Shown here piece after piece: positions 47,521-56,600 of a DNA stretch of 64,000 bases (its first letter is position 1; each line of letters begins with the position of its first letter). The stretch comes from Amycolatopsis camponoti. Its GTDB lineage: Bacteria; Actinomycetota; Actinomycetes; Mycobacteriales; Pseudonocardiaceae. A program made the position numbers and the translations under genes. The DNA lies in the NCBI RefSeq assembly GCF_902497555.1, contig NZ_CABVGP010000001.1, forward strand, positions 3,576,501 through 3,640,500. The letters are read 5' to 3'. Below the pieces are notes generated by a model. That model made no database searches and had not been told where the DNA came from. It was given only the letters and a program-made list of their open reading frames with translations.

Positions 47521-48687
47521 GTGACGGTTACACCCGAGCGGGTGACGCCGGTGCTGCCGATCTACCAGCGGGTCTCGGAGGAGCAGATCTCCGATGGGTG
47601 CAGTGTCAATTCCGCGGCGGCAGAAGAATTCCTGGACCGGATGTTCGCCGAAGGCGCCGCCGAAGAAGGCGACCGCTTCGAGACCCGGCTGGCGGAGGTC
47701 CGCGCGGAAATCGCCGAAACGGGCACCTACCGGCACACCGCGGCCGAGCTGGCCTACGGCGCGCGCGTCGCGTGGCGCAACTCCGCCCGCTGCATCGGCC
47801 GGTTGTACTGGCACAGCCTCCGGATCCGCGACCGGCGCCGGGTGACCGACCCCGCCGCGATCGCCGGCGAGTGCGTCGCCCACCTCCGCCAGGCCACCCG
47901 CGGCGGGCGGATCCGGCCGACGATCACGGTGTTCGCCCCGGACGCGCCCGCCGCGCCCGGGCCGCGCATCCACAACGAACAGCTGATCCGGTACGCCGGG
48001 TACCGCCTCGAAGACGGTTCGGTGCTCGGCGACCCGCGCTACGCGGAGTTCACCGAGCAGGTGCGCGGACTCGGGTGGCGGCCACCGGAGCGAAGAGGCT
48101 CGTTCGACGTCCTCCCGCTGGTGATCGAGGCGGCCCCCGGCGACCCGCGGCTGTTCACGCTGCCCGCGGACGCCGTCCTGGAGGTCCCGCTGACCCACCC
48201 CGACCACCGCTGGTTCGCCGGGCTGGGGCTGCGCTGGCACGCGGTGCCGGCCATCAGCAACATGCCCCTGGAGATCGGCGGCGTCACCTACCCCGCCGCG
48301 CCGTTCAACGGCTGGTACCTCGGCTCCGAGATCGGCGCCCGGAACCTGGCCGACGAGCAGCGCTACGACCTGCTGCCGGTCATCGCCGAGCTGATGGGCC
48401 TCGACACCGCGTCCGAGCGGACGCTGTGGCGCGACCGGGCGCTGGTCGAGCTGACGCTCGCCGTGCAGCACTCGTTCGACGCGGCCGAGGTGACGATGGC
48501 CGACCACCACACCGAGTCGCGCCGGTTCCTGAACCACCTCGACCGCGAGGAGCGTTCCGGCCGCCGGTGCCCGGCCGACTGGAGCTGGATCGTCCCGCCG
48601 CTGTCGGGCGGCCAGACCCCGGTCTTCCACCGGTACTACGACCCGCCGGATCCCGACGAGCGACCGGCGTTCCTCTCACCGGACTGA
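47521..48687 (+). CDS. nos: Bacterial nitric oxide synthase (oxygenase domain)
   Basis: A 388-residue NOS oxygenase. WRNSARCIGRLYW carries the heme-thiolate Cys91. Further landmarks are APGPRIHNEQLIRYAGYRL, NMPLEIGGVTYPAAPFNGWY, and SEIGARNLADEQRYDLL (arginine site), with the C-terminal pterin-binding region SWIVPPLSGGQTPVFHRYY. Bacterial NOS makes NO from arginine using electrons from external flavodoxins or reductases, since no reductase domain is fused. The length is normal. A flavodoxin-domain protein follows 110 bp downstream. It starts at GTG 47521. Confidence 0.96.
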   Translation: MTVTPERVTPVLPIYQRVSEEQISDGCSVNSAAAEEFLDRMFAEGAAEEGDRFETRLAEVRAEIAETGTYRHTAAELAYGARVAWRNSARCIGRLYWHSLRIRDRRRVTDPAAIAGECVAHLRQATRGGRIRPTITVFAPDAPAAPGPRIHNEQLIRYAGYRLEDGSVLGDPRYAEFTEQVRGLGWRPPERRGSFDVLPLVIEAAPGDPRLFTLPADAVLEVPLTHPDHRWFAGLGLRWHAVPAISNMPLEIGGVTYPAAPFNGWYLGSEIGARNLADEQRYDLLPVIAELMGLDTASERTLWRDRALVELTLAVQHSFDAAEVTMADHHTESRRFLNHLDREERSGRRCPADWSWIVPPLSGGQTPVFHRYYDPPDPDERPAFLSPD

Positions 48688-48797
48688 GTCACCCGGGGAG
48701 GGCCGGAGACCACGGAGAGCAACGTGGGAGCGCCCGTATGGCGGATCGTGCCCGGCCCGTGCCGCACCAAGGCGCGACAAGGCCGACAATGGGACGC

Positions 48798-49304
48798 ATG
48801 ACCGCAGTCCTCGTCGCCTACGCCGGGCGTCACGGCGGAACCCGGCAGATCGCCGAGGTCATCGCCGCCGAGCTCGGCGAAGCCGGCCTGAGCGTGGACG
48901 TGCGCGATGCCGCCGACGTCGCGCACGTCGGCCACTACGCCGCGGTCGTCGTCGGCAGTGCCCTGTACTACCACCGGTGGCGGCCCGAAGCCGTGCGGTT
49001 GCTGGAACGCAACGCCCGGGCGCTCTCGGAGCGCCCGGTGTGGCTGTTCCACAGCGGACCGTGCGGCCCGGGCGCGGCCGGCCAGCAGGTCAGCCTGCCG
49101 GCGAACGTGGCGCTGCTCGCCGCGAGCATCGACGCGGAGCGCACTGCCACCTTCGGCGGCCGGCTCGACCCGGCGACCGTGCGCGGCCTGATCCCGCGGC
49201 TGATGGCGTCGGGGCAGCGCGCGGGCGACTTCCGCGACTGGGACCGGATCAAGGCGTGGGCCCGCGACGTCGGCCGCCGCGTCCGCACGCGCGTCGCGCT
49301 CTGA
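48798..49304 (+). CDS. Flavodoxin-domain protein
   Basis: A ~168-residue protein: VLVAYAGRHGGTRQIAEVIA is the FMN-phosphate-binding loop, and YAAVVVGSALYYHRWRPEAV resembles HemG-like protoporphyrinogen oxidase/flavodoxin proteins. VWLFHSGPCGPG is a later FMN loop. ATG 48798 and ATG 48789 compete. It lies 110 bp after nos on the same strand and might donate electrons to NOS; this is suggested by position only. Confidence 0.83.
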   Translation: MTAVLVAYAGRHGGTRQIAEVIAAELGEAGLSVDVRDAADVAHVGHYAAVVVGSALYYHRWRPEAVRLLERNARALSERPVWLFHSGPCGPGAAGQQVSLPANVALLAASIDAERTATFGGRLDPATVRGLIPRLMASGQRAGDFRDWDRIKAWARDVGRRVRTRVAL

Positions 49305-49381
49305 CTCTTGCCCGCGCCCGTCGGTGGGTGCTAGACCAGCTCTGAGCTCTTCCGGTGAAGAACCGACGGGACGGGGCAAAC

Positions 49382-50674
49382 GTGACGGATCAGGCGGCAC
49401 CCGGGACAGGGAAGAAAGCGCTTACATCCGATCAGCGCAACGCGTTCCTCGCGGCGCTGCTCGGCTGGAGCATGGACTCGTTCGACTACTTCCTCGTCGT
49501 GTTCGTCCTCGCCGACATCGCGAAGGACAAGTCGTTCGGCGCGACGGCGACGCAGCTGGCGTTCATCACCACGGCGACCCTGGTGATGCGCCCGGTCGGG
49601 GCCCTGCTGTTCGGCCTCTGGGCCGACCGGGTCGGGCGGCGGATCCCGCTGATCGCCGACGTCCTCCTGTATTCGCTGGCCGGCCTGCTGTGCGCGTTCG
49701 CCCCGAACTTCACCGTCCTGCTGATCCTGCGGTTCGTCTACGGCGTCGGCATGGGCGGCGAGTGGGGTCTCGGCGCGGCGCTCGCGATGGAGAAGATCCC
49801 GGTGGCGCGCCGCGGGTTCTTCTCCGGTCTGCTGCAGGTCGGCTACTCGATCGGGTACCTGCTCGCCGCGCTCGCCTACCTGCTGTTCCACTCGGCCCTC
49901 GAGCTCGAGTGGCGCTGGATCTTCGTGCTGAGCATCTTCCCGGCGCTGATCACCCTGCTGATCCGATCGCGGGTCCGCGAGTCGGAGGTCTGGGAGAGCA
50001 CGCGGGAGAAGCTGCGGGTGACTCGGACGTCGGTCAAGGACGTGCTGCTGAACCCGAAGGTGATCCGCCGGTTCGGCTACCTCATCCTGCTGATGACGGC
50101 GTTCAACTGGATGAGCCACGGCACCCAGGACGTCTACCCGAGCTTCCTCAAGGCCCACGACGACGGCGGGGCCGGCCTCAGCGCGACGACGAGCACGTGG
50201 ATCGCGGTGCTCTACAACGTCGGCGCGATCATCGGCGGCCTGACGTTCGGCACCCTGTCGGAACGACTGGGCCGCCGCCGGACCATCGTGACGGCCGCGG
50301 TGCTCGGCCTGCCGGTGATCCCGATCTTCGCGTTCGACCACGGCGCCGGGATGCTGGCGCTGGGTTCGTTCCTGATGCAGATCATGGTGCAGGGCGCGTG
50401 GGGCGTGATCCCGGCGCACCTGACGGAGATGTCGCCGGACGCCATCCGCGGCTTCTACCCGGGCGTGACCTACCAGCTGGGCAACCTGCTCGCGGCGCTG
50501 AACCTGCCGATCCAGCAGGCGATCGCGGAGTCGCACGGGTACAGCTCCGCTCTCGTGTGGACAGTGGTGCCCGGGCTGATCGCGGTCGCCGTCCTCACCG
50601 CGATCGGCAAGGAGGCCAAGGGAATCCGGTTCGGCGAGTCGGCGGTGGCGACGGCACCGGCGGGCTCGAAGTAG
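49382..50674 (+). CDS. MFS transporter (sialate/carboxylate symporter-like)
   Basis: A ~430-residue, 12-helix MFS protein: [38 protein letters not shown] (motif A), [20 protein letters not shown] and [19 protein letters not shown]. The motifs resemble the metabolite:H+ symporters, including SHS-type sialate and lactate carriers. A secreted sialidase gene lies 3.3 kb away but no sialate catabolic genes are seen, so the substrate is open. GTG 49382 (VTDQAAPG) is preferred; GTG 49355 would add nine residues. Confidence 0.87.
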   Translation: MTDQAAPGTGKKALTSDQRNAFLAALLGWSMDSFDYFLVVFVLADIAKDKSFGATATQLAFITTATLVMRPVGALLFGLWADRVGRRIPLIADVLLYSLAGLLCAFAPNFTVLLILRFVYGVGMGGEWGLGAALAMEKIPVARRGFFSGLLQVGYSIGYLLAALAYLLFHSALELEWRWIFVLSIFPALITLLIRSRVRESEVWESTREKLRVTRTSVKDVLLNPKVIRRFGYLILLMTAFNWMSHGTQDVYPSFLKAHDDGGAGLSATTSTWIAVLYNVGAIIGGLTFGTLSERLGRRRTIVTAAVLGLPVIPIFAFDHGAGMLALGSFLMQIMVQGAWGVIPAHLTEMSPDAIRGFYPGVTYQLGNLLAALNLPIQQAIAESHGYSSALVWTVVPGLIAVAVLTAIGKEAKGIRFGESAVATAPAGSK

Positions 50675-50678
50675 GTCG

Positions 50679-51194
50679 TCAGCGGAGCGTCTTGAGCCGG
50701 TCCAGGAGATCGAGCCACTCGACCGCGTCGGCCGTCGTGGCGTGCAACTGCAGCGCGTCGCCCAGTCCCAGCGCGTCGATCGCCCGGCGCACCACCGGCA
50801 CGCACCCGACGATCGCGAACGGGACGCCGGCCGCGCGGGCGTCCCCGGTCGCTTCGAGCAGCACCGCCAGGCCGCGGGCGGAGCAGTGGGCCGCGCCGGT
50901 CAGGTCGAGGACGAGGGCCCGCGGCGCCAGGCCGATCTCCTCGGTGAGCCGGGAGCGCAGCCGGCGGCTGCCGGTCAGGTCGAGCTCGCCGCCGACGGCC
51001 AGGACGCTGACGGCGGCGGTCGTCGTCACCACCAGCTCCATCACCGGCTCTTCGTGCCGGCTCTCGAAATGGCGGGCCATCAGCGCGTCGATGTCCAGGC
51101 CGGGCGGGTAGGGCACGGCGTCGATTTCCCGCGCCCACGCGCGCAACGCCGCCAGCACCTCGCGGTGCCGTGCGTCGTCTTCGGGCCAGGTCAT
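50679..51194 (-). CDS. STAS-domain anti-anti-sigma-like protein
   Basis: A 171-residue protein. An N-terminal helical part (REVLAALRAWAREIDAVPYP) is followed by a STAS domain from ~residue 52: VVTTTAAVSVLAVGGELDLT, LVLDLTGAAHCSARGLAVLL (the Ser in this stretch is the usual phosphorylation position) and RAIDALGLGDALQLHATTAD. Such proteins sequester anti-sigma factors. No kinase or sigma gene lies adjacent. Confidence 0.88.
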   Translation of the reverse strand: MTWPEDDARHREVLAALRAWAREIDAVPYPPGLDIDALMARHFESRHEEPVMELVVTTTAAVSVLAVGGELDLTGSRRLRSRLTEEIGLAPRALVLDLTGAAHCSARGLAVLLEATGDARAAGVPFAIVGCVPVVRRAIDALGLGDALQLHATTADAVEWLDLLDRLKTLR

Positions 51195-51237
51195 ACCGGT
51201 TACATCGCTCGAGGGGCCCCGGGCGCAACAGCCGCGG

Positions 51238-51897
51238 TCAGGGTGTGACGAGACCCGCTTCGTAGGCGAAGATCGTCAACTGCACGCGGTTGCTCACGTC
51301 GAGCTTGGCGAACGTCCGGGTGATGTGCGTTTTGACCGTCGCTTCGCTCAAGAACAGCTCCGCCGCGATGTCGGCGTTCGGCTTGCCCTGGGCGACCGCC
51401 GTCACGACCTCGCGTTCGCGGTTGCTGAGCAGGTCCAGTTTCGTCTGGGCGCGGGCCCGCCGCGGGTTGACGCGCGCGGCCACGAACTGGCCGATCAGCT
51501 GCTTCGTCGTGCGTGGTGAGAGCATCGCGTCGCCGTTCGCGACCACCCGGACGGCCTCGATGATCTCCTGCGGCGAGCCTTCCTTGAGCAGGAATCCGCT
51601 GGCACCGGCCGCGAGCGCTTCGAAGACGTACTCGTCGAGGTCGAACGTCGTCAGGATCAGCACCTTCGGCGCCCGCGGTTGGGCGAGCACCGCCGCCGTC
51701 GCGGCGAGGCCGTTCATCCGGCGCATCCGGATGTCCATGACCACGACGTCCGGGGCGTGCCGCGCGACCTGCTGCACGGCTTCGTCGCCGTCACCCGCCT
51801 GCGCGACGACTTCCAGATCGGGGGTGCTGCCGAGGATCATCGACAGTCCGGTGCGGACCAGCGGATCGTCGTCGACGAGCAGTACGCGCACGCTCAC
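51238..51897 (-). CDS. NarL-family response regulator
   Basis: A 219-residue protein. The receiver domain has VLLVDDDPLVRTGL and DVVVMDIRMRRMNGL (phospho-Asp), with KVLILTTFDLDEYV later. The LuxR HTH is LLSNREREVVTAVAQGKPNA, then DIAAELFLSEATVKTHI. It lies 9 bp downstream of the histidine kinase gene and forms its cognate pair. Targets are unknown; the ABC or MFS exporters typical for such pairs are not adjacent. Confidence 0.95.
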   Translation of the reverse strand: MSVRVLLVDDDPLVRTGLSMILGSTPDLEVVAQAGDGDEAVQQVARHAPDVVVMDIRMRRMNGLAATAAVLAQPRAPKVLILTTFDLDEYVFEALAAGASGFLLKEGSPQEIIEAVRVVANGDAMLSPRTTKQLIGQFVAARVNPRRARAQTKLDLLSNREREVVTAVAQGKPNADIAAELFLSEATVKTHITRTFAKLDVSNRVQLTIFAYEAGLVTP

Positions 51898-51906
51898 CCG
51901 CCCATG

Positions 51907-53106
51907 CTAGGGCGCGGCCGGCACCCACGGCAGCGAGGCCCGCAGCACGAACGTCCGTTCGTCCACCGGACCCGCGGCGAGGGTGCCGCCGAGCAGCGAG
52001 ATCCGCTCGTTGACGCCGGTGAGCCCGGTGCCGGACCCGGGCGAGGGCACCGGCTGCGGCGGCAGCGCGTTGGCCACCTCGATCAGCAGCCCGGCGCCCG
52101 GGGCGCCGCGCACCGACACCTCCGCGGGCGCTCCCGGCGCGTGCCGCAGGACGTTGGTGAGCGCCTCCTGCAGGATCCGGTAGGCGGCCGTGCCGAGCGG
52201 GGCCGGCGCCGAGGCGGCCTGGTCGAGCAGGACGGTGAGGTTGACGGCGAGCCCGGCCTGCCGGGCGCCGGTGACCAGGTCCGGGAGGTCGGCGAGCGTC
52301 GGCTGGGGTGGCGCCGCGGGCCCGCCGGCGGGCCGGTCGGCCAAGCCCGGACCCCGCAGCACGCCGATCACCTGGCGCAGGTCGTCGAGCGACTGCCGGG
52401 CGGTGGTCCGCACGGTCTTGGCCGCCTCCGCCGTGTCCGGGGCGGTGCCGCTGGTGACCTCGAGCGCGCCCGCCTGCAGCGAGAGCAGCGACAGCCGGTG
52501 GCCCAGGACGTCGTGCATCTCGCGGGCGATCCGCGCCTGCTCCTCGCGGCGCGCGACCTGGTCGCGCAGGGCCGCCTGCTCGGCGCCGCGCCGCCGCGTC
52601 TCGGCCATGCTGTGGCGGACGATCCCGAGGGTCAGCGGGACCGCCGTGTACACGGCCGCGGTGAGGATGATCCCGGTCAGCATGGCGCCGGCCGTCTCCG
52701 TCGAGATCCAGGCCTCGGACAGCGACAGCTCCGCGTCCCGGCCGACGTCGCGCCACACCGCGAGCCCGGTCGCGGCGAACACGAGGGTCGCCGCGCTCCA
52801 GCGCCACCAGCCGGTGAAGTACGTCGCCAGCGCGGCGAGGGCGATCAGCGCGGCCAGCGAGTCCGCGCGCAGCAGCAGCGGCGGCACGATCGCGATCCCG
52901 GTGACGACCAGCGGCCAGCGGTGCCGCCAGACGAGCATGATCGCCGCGCCGATCCCGAGGAACCAGCCGAGGAGCGCACCCACCGTCGGGTGGACGTCGT
53001 CGCTGCCGGCCACGCTGACCTCCAGCGACACGTTCACGATCCCGGTCACCACGCTCACGGCGACCGCGAGCACGGTGCACACCACCCCCAGCACGGACCG
53101 TCCCAT
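51907..53106 (-). CDS. NarL-type sensor histidine kinase
   Basis: A 399-residue kinase. The N-terminal ~165 residues contain about five transmembrane helices (VLGVVCTVLAVAVSVVTGIV at the start). The HisKA_3 segment REMHDVLGHRLSLLSLQAGA carries the phospho-His, and the ATPase has YRILQEALTNVLRHAPGAP (N box) and GSGTGLTGVNERISLLGG (G box). No extracellular sensing domain is visible, so it probably senses within the membrane. It forms an operon with the response regulator. Confidence 0.95.
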   Translation of the reverse strand: MGRSVLGVVCTVLAVAVSVVTGIVNVSLEVSVAGSDDVHPTVGALLGWFLGIGAAIMLVWRHRWPLVVTGIAIVPPLLLRADSLAALIALAALATYFTGWWRWSAATLVFAATGLAVWRDVGRDAELSLSEAWISTETAGAMLTGIILTAAVYTAVPLTLGIVRHSMAETRRRGAEQAALRDQVARREEQARIAREMHDVLGHRLSLLSLQAGALEVTSGTAPDTAEAAKTVRTTARQSLDDLRQVIGVLRGPGLADRPAGGPAAPPQPTLADLPDLVTGARQAGLAVNLTVLLDQAASAPAPLGTAAYRILQEALTNVLRHAPGAPAEVSVRGAPGAGLLIEVANALPPQPVPSPGSGTGLTGVNERISLLGGTLAAGPVDERTFVLRASLPWVPAAP

Positions 53107-53266
53107 GGGCAGAAGAGTACGGGCGTCCCCTTCCTCCGTTCCGCCGGTTCACGGGGTTCGCGATGACGACTTTCGTCGTAGGCGCATCGAGGCCCGCGGA
53201 TGACGCGCGGAGGGCCGCGACGCTGGTTACCTCACTCGCCGTCAGCACAGGCGAAAGGAAACCCCG

Positions 53267-53875
53267 ATGACCGACCACACCCCGCTCCAGCAGTACCCGG
53301 CCCCGCAGGCCGCTCCGCCGCGCAACGGCGTCGGCACGGCGGGTTTCGTCCTCGGCCTCGTCGGGCTGGTGTTCTCGCCGATCCCGTTCGTCGGGGTCGT
53401 CGCCTGGCCGCTGGTGGTGCTCGGCCTGATCCTGTCGGCGGTCGGCGTCGCCCGGGTGCGGGCCGGGAAGGCCACCAACAAGGGACTCTCGATCGCCGGC
53501 GTCGTCGTCTCGATCCTCGGGCTCGTGGTGAGCATCTTGTGGGTGGTGGTGATCGGCAAGGCCATCAGCGACGTGAACGACCAGGCCACCCAGCACCACA
53601 CGGTCGTCTACGAGGTGACCGGGGACGCGCCGTCGGCCACCGTCGTCTACAGCACGTTCGACCAGCACACCATCCTGATCGACACCGAGCCGTCGGTGCC
53701 GGTGCCGTGGACGAAGACCGTCGAGGCGACGGGGTTCCTCGAAGGCGCCCAGTTCGCCGCGACCACCGGACCCGACGGCGGCTCGATCACGTGCAAGGTC
53801 GTCGTCGACGGCAAGCAGACGAAGACGGCGACCGCGTCCGGTCCCGCCGCGGTCGCCAGCTGCACCGGCTTCTGA
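53267..53875 (+). CDS. DUF4190 membrane protein with MmpS-like C-terminus
   Basis: A 202-residue protein. A Pro-rich start is followed by two transmembrane segments with GVGTAGFVLGLVGLVFSPIP and SIAGVVVSILGLVVSILWVV, typical of DUF4190. After the membrane part, TVVYEVTGDAPSATVVYSTF and EATGFLEGAQFAATTG resemble the MmpS periplasmic domain, including the Cys pair near the end (ITCKVVV, ASCTGF). It is probably a cell-envelope protein. No MmpL partner is present. Two terminator hairpins follow. Confidence 0.85.
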   Translation: MTDHTPLQQYPAPQAAPPRNGVGTAGFVLGLVGLVFSPIPFVGVVAWPLVVLGLILSAVGVARVRAGKATNKGLSIAGVVVSILGLVVSILWVVVIGKAISDVNDQATQHHTVVYEVTGDAPSATVVYSTFDQHTILIDTEPSVPVPWTKTVEATGFLEGAQFAATTGPDGGSITCKVVVDGKQTKTATASGPAAVASCTGF

Positions 53876-53884
53876 AACCTCCGT

Positions 53885-53951
53885 GCCGCCCGGTCGAGGG
53901 GGCCGGGCGGCGCGGACGAGGGTGGGACCCGGCCAGGGGGCGGGTCCCACC
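53885..53951. terminator. Two tandem hairpins between convergent genes
   Basis: GCCGCCCGG (53885-53893) pairs with CCGGGCGGC (53903-53911), and GGTGGGACCCG (53921-53931) pairs with CGGGTCCCACC (53941-53951). Both stems are perfect with 9-nt loops. They fill the 83-bp gap between the DUF4190 and sialidase stops and probably terminate both transcripts. Confidence 0.75.
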
Positions 53952-53958
53952 CCTTGGG

Positions 53959-55443
53959 TCAGCTGCAGTGTTCGAAGCCGCTTTCGTAAGCGACCCCGCC
54001 GGCGGAACCGCCCCACTTGACGCACTTGTCCGCCGCGGCGGCCGAGACCGGGCCGGCGAAGTAGGAGAAGGCGCCGGAGTCCGTGGCCCGTGCCGAGCCC
54101 TGCACCTCGAGGAAGGCCGAGGTCTGCGTGGCCGTGCCCGCCGACGCGCTCTTCATCGTGCTGACGCAGTTCTTCCCGTTGGCGGCGTTGTAGGACAGGT
54201 ACGCCGTGCCTGCCGTGCCCAGCGGCTGCTGGTCGATCACGCTGTAGCCGCCCCCGCAGGCCGGGGCGCCGAGCGCGGCTTCGGTGACCGTGGCGTAGCG
54301 GATCGTGTCGTTGGCGTGGGACTCCGGGCCCGCTTCGAACAGCACGCCGACCGACGACTGCGACAGCTGCACCATGTCCGAGTAGGCCGCGTCCTGGCCC
54401 CACACGAGCAGGCTGCCGGCGGTGCCGGTCCAGTTGGCGCCCTCGTCGAAGGAGGAGTGGACCCGCAGTTCCTTGCGACGGTCGCAAGTGGACGGTGCGG
54501 CGAAGACGATCCGGTCGTACTTGCCGCCGGTGTCGGTGGCGCTCATCCGGGCCGTCGACCCCTCCACGGTCGGCGCGACGAGGTCGGTGGCGAAGGAGAA
54601 CTTCGTGCTGAAGGTCGCGCCGCCGTCGGAGCTGATCGCGTACGCCCGGTTGTGCGTCCCGTCCAGCAGGCACTTGTCGCCGTCGTTCGCCTGGTTGCGC
54701 GCGGCGGCGTAGACCCGGCCGTCGGCCAGCTCGGTGACGCTGATCTCCTGCGGGTTCATCGTGCTCGCGGTGGGCTTGTCGGTCGCCCCGAGGTGCCAGG
54801 TGGAGCCGTTGTCGTCGCTGTAGACCAGCGCCCCGATGTTCGAATAGCTCATACCGGCGACGAGCCGTCCCTTGTGCGCACCGCGGGTGAGCACGATCCC
54901 GTGCGACGGCCCGGTCGCCAGCCAGCCCGGCGCTGCGGCGAAGCCGAGCTCGGTGGTCAGCACGCGCGGCGCGCCCCACGTCTTCCCGTTGTCCTCGCTG
55001 AGGGACACGCGCGGCACGCGGCCGCAGTCGGGGTTCGTGTAGCACTGCATGGTCGAGAGCAGCACGACCCGGTTGCTGCCCGGGATGACGATCGGGGCCG
55101 GGTTGCCCTTGGTGTCCCCGTTGGCCTTGATGACGGTCTGCAGCGCGCTCCACGTCTTGCCACCGTCGGTGGAGCGCTTCATGACGAGATCGATGGCGCC
55201 GAGGTCGTTGCAGAAGCCGGCACCGTCGTTGCGGCCCTCGGCGAACGCGAGCAGCGCGCCGTCGTTCGCCTTGACGATGGTGGGGATGCGGTAACAGTCG
55301 TGTCCTTCGGTGTTCTTGGTGAACACCAAGGTGCTGGCGACGTCGGCTTGCGCGGTCGCGGTGCCGACGGCCGCCGGGACGGCGACGGCGGCGCACCCCA
55401 GCAGCCCGGCCAGCAGGCCTCTGGCGATCCGGGTGATCTTCAC
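53959..55443 (-). CDS. Secreted sialidase (GH33-like)
   Basis: A 494-residue exported protein with a signal peptide (RGLLAGLLGCAAVAVPAAVG, cleavage near TAQADVAS). HDCYRIPTIVKANDGALLAF supplies the RIP motif. Five Asp-box-like repeats follow: STDGGKTW, SEDNGKTW, SDDNGSTW, SSDGGATF and SFDEGANW. These are hallmarks of six-bladed GH33 sialidases; the C-terminal ~100 residues (AYLSYNAANGKNCVS onward) are an additional Cys-containing part. It would release terminal sialic acids outside the cell. Related substrates cannot be excluded. Confidence 0.92.
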   Translation of the reverse strand: MKITRIARGLLAGLLGCAAVAVPAAVGTATAQADVASTLVFTKNTEGHDCYRIPTIVKANDGALLAFAEGRNDGAGFCNDLGAIDLVMKRSTDGGKTWSALQTVIKANGDTKGNPAPIVIPGSNRVVLLSTMQCYTNPDCGRVPRVSLSEDNGKTWGAPRVLTTELGFAAAPGWLATGPSHGIVLTRGAHKGRLVAGMSYSNIGALVYSDDNGSTWHLGATDKPTASTMNPQEISVTELADGRVYAAARNQANDGDKCLLDGTHNRAYAISSDGGATFSTKFSFATDLVAPTVEGSTARMSATDTGGKYDRIVFAAPSTCDRRKELRVHSSFDEGANWTGTAGSLLVWGQDAAYSDMVQLSQSSVGVLFEAGPESHANDTIRYATVTEAALGAPACGGGYSVIDQQPLGTAGTAYLSYNAANGKNCVSTMKSASAGTATQTSAFLEVQGSARATDSGAFSYFAGPVSAAAADKCVKWGGSAGGVAYESGFEHCS

Positions 55444-55561
55444 GGGTTTCTCCCTACAGATTCGTTCTACGTCCTACGTCTCGGCGACAGCGTCGACGCG
55501 GCCCGTACAAGACCCGTACAACCCGGCGTATAACGACTTACACGTTGCCGGGAGGGAAACG

Positions 55562-56530
55562 TCAGGTGAACGCGGCCAGGGCGCCGAACCCCGTCCCCAG
55601 CACGAGAAGCGTGGACAGGAGACCCAGGAGCAGGGCCCGTCCGCCACCGCGCAGCAGCGGACCGAGCCGGACGGCGCAGCCGAGGCCGAACAGGGCACCG
55701 GCGAGCAGGAGCGTCGAGGCGGTCTTGGCGACGTCGAGCGCGAACGCCGGGACGAGCCCGGTGCTGCGGACGGCGACCATCGCGAGGAACCCGAGGACGA
55801 ACAGCGGCACGAGCGGCGCGTGCCCGCCGCGGCGGGTGCGTTCGGTGGCGCCGACGATCGCGACCACCGGCGCCAGCAGGACGACCCGGCTCAGCTTGAC
55901 CACGATGGCGACGGCGACCGCGGCGGCGCCCGCCGGCCCGGCCGCCGCGACGACCTGCGCGACCTCGTGCACCGAGATCCCGGCCCAGGTGCCGGTCCTG
56001 GTCGCGTCCAGGCCGAGGAGGTGGGCGAGCAGGGGGAGGACGCCGAGGGCGATGCTGCCGTAGCAGGTGACGAGCGCGACGGCGGTCGCGACGTCCTCGT
56101 CGTCGCGTTCGACCACGCCCTCCATCGCCGCGATCGCCGAGGCGCCGCAGATGGAGAAGCCGGTGGCGACCAGCACGGCGAGGCCTCGGGGCACGCGGAC
56201 CAGGCGGCCGAGGGCGAGCGTGCCGAGGAAGGTGACGGTGACCGTCAGCACGACCGCGGCGAGCGTGCCGGGGCCGAGTGCGAGCACGGTGGGGATCGCG
56301 AGTTGCAGGCCGAGCAGGACGACACCCGCGCGCAGCAGACGTTTCGTGATCCGGGCGACGGACTTGCGGTGCTCTTCGGTGAGGACCGGGGTGCTGCCGG
56401 CGACGATGCCCAGCACGACGGCGACGGTCAGCGCGCCCGCGACCGGCCAGACCGAGCTCAGCGCGTAGGCCGCGGCGACGCCGAGCCCGGTGATCGCGAG
56501 GCCGGATGTCTTCGCCGCCGTCAGTGTCAT
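55562..56530 (-). CDS. YeiH-family putative sulfate/anion exporter (UPF0324)
   Basis: A 322-residue membrane protein with ~9-10 helices: LVATGFSICGASAIAAMEGV is the family signature, with GTWAGISVHEVAQVVAAAG and LGLQLAIPTVLALG also conserved. I start it at ATG 56530 (MTLTAAKTSG). It diverges from a LysR gene 70 bp away, the usual arrangement for yeiH and its regulator. Homologues export taurine-derived sulfite or are of unknown substrate. Confidence 0.92.
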   Translation of the reverse strand: MTLTAAKTSGLAITGLGVAAAYALSSVWPVAGALTVAVVLGIVAGSTPVLTEEHRKSVARITKRLLRAGVVLLGLQLAIPTVLALGPGTLAAVVLTVTVTFLGTLALGRLVRVPRGLAVLVATGFSICGASAIAAMEGVVERDDEDVATAVALVTCYGSIALGVLPLLAHLLGLDATRTGTWAGISVHEVAQVVAAAGPAGAAAVAVAIVVKLSRVVLLAPVVAIVGATERTRRGGHAPLVPLFVLGFLAMVAVRSTGLVPAFALDVAKTASTLLLAGALFGLGCAVRLGPLLRGGGRALLLGLLSTLLVLGTGFGALAAFT

Positions 56531-56600
56531 GGTGCCAGCGTCGCCTTCCTCCGGGAGTTCGGGTAGCCGTTGGTTCGCGCGTAGGTCATAGACTGAAGCT

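Noticed and set aside
47282..47524. An 80-codon frame overlapping the nos start.
   Set aside because: No family, no good ribosome site, composition unlike neighbours; more likely promoter sequence.
49382..55443. A sialic-acid utilisation locus formed by the MFS transporter and the sialidase.
   Set aside because: The genes are 3.3 kb apart, separated by a two-component system and others, and no sialate lyase or kinase genes are seen.
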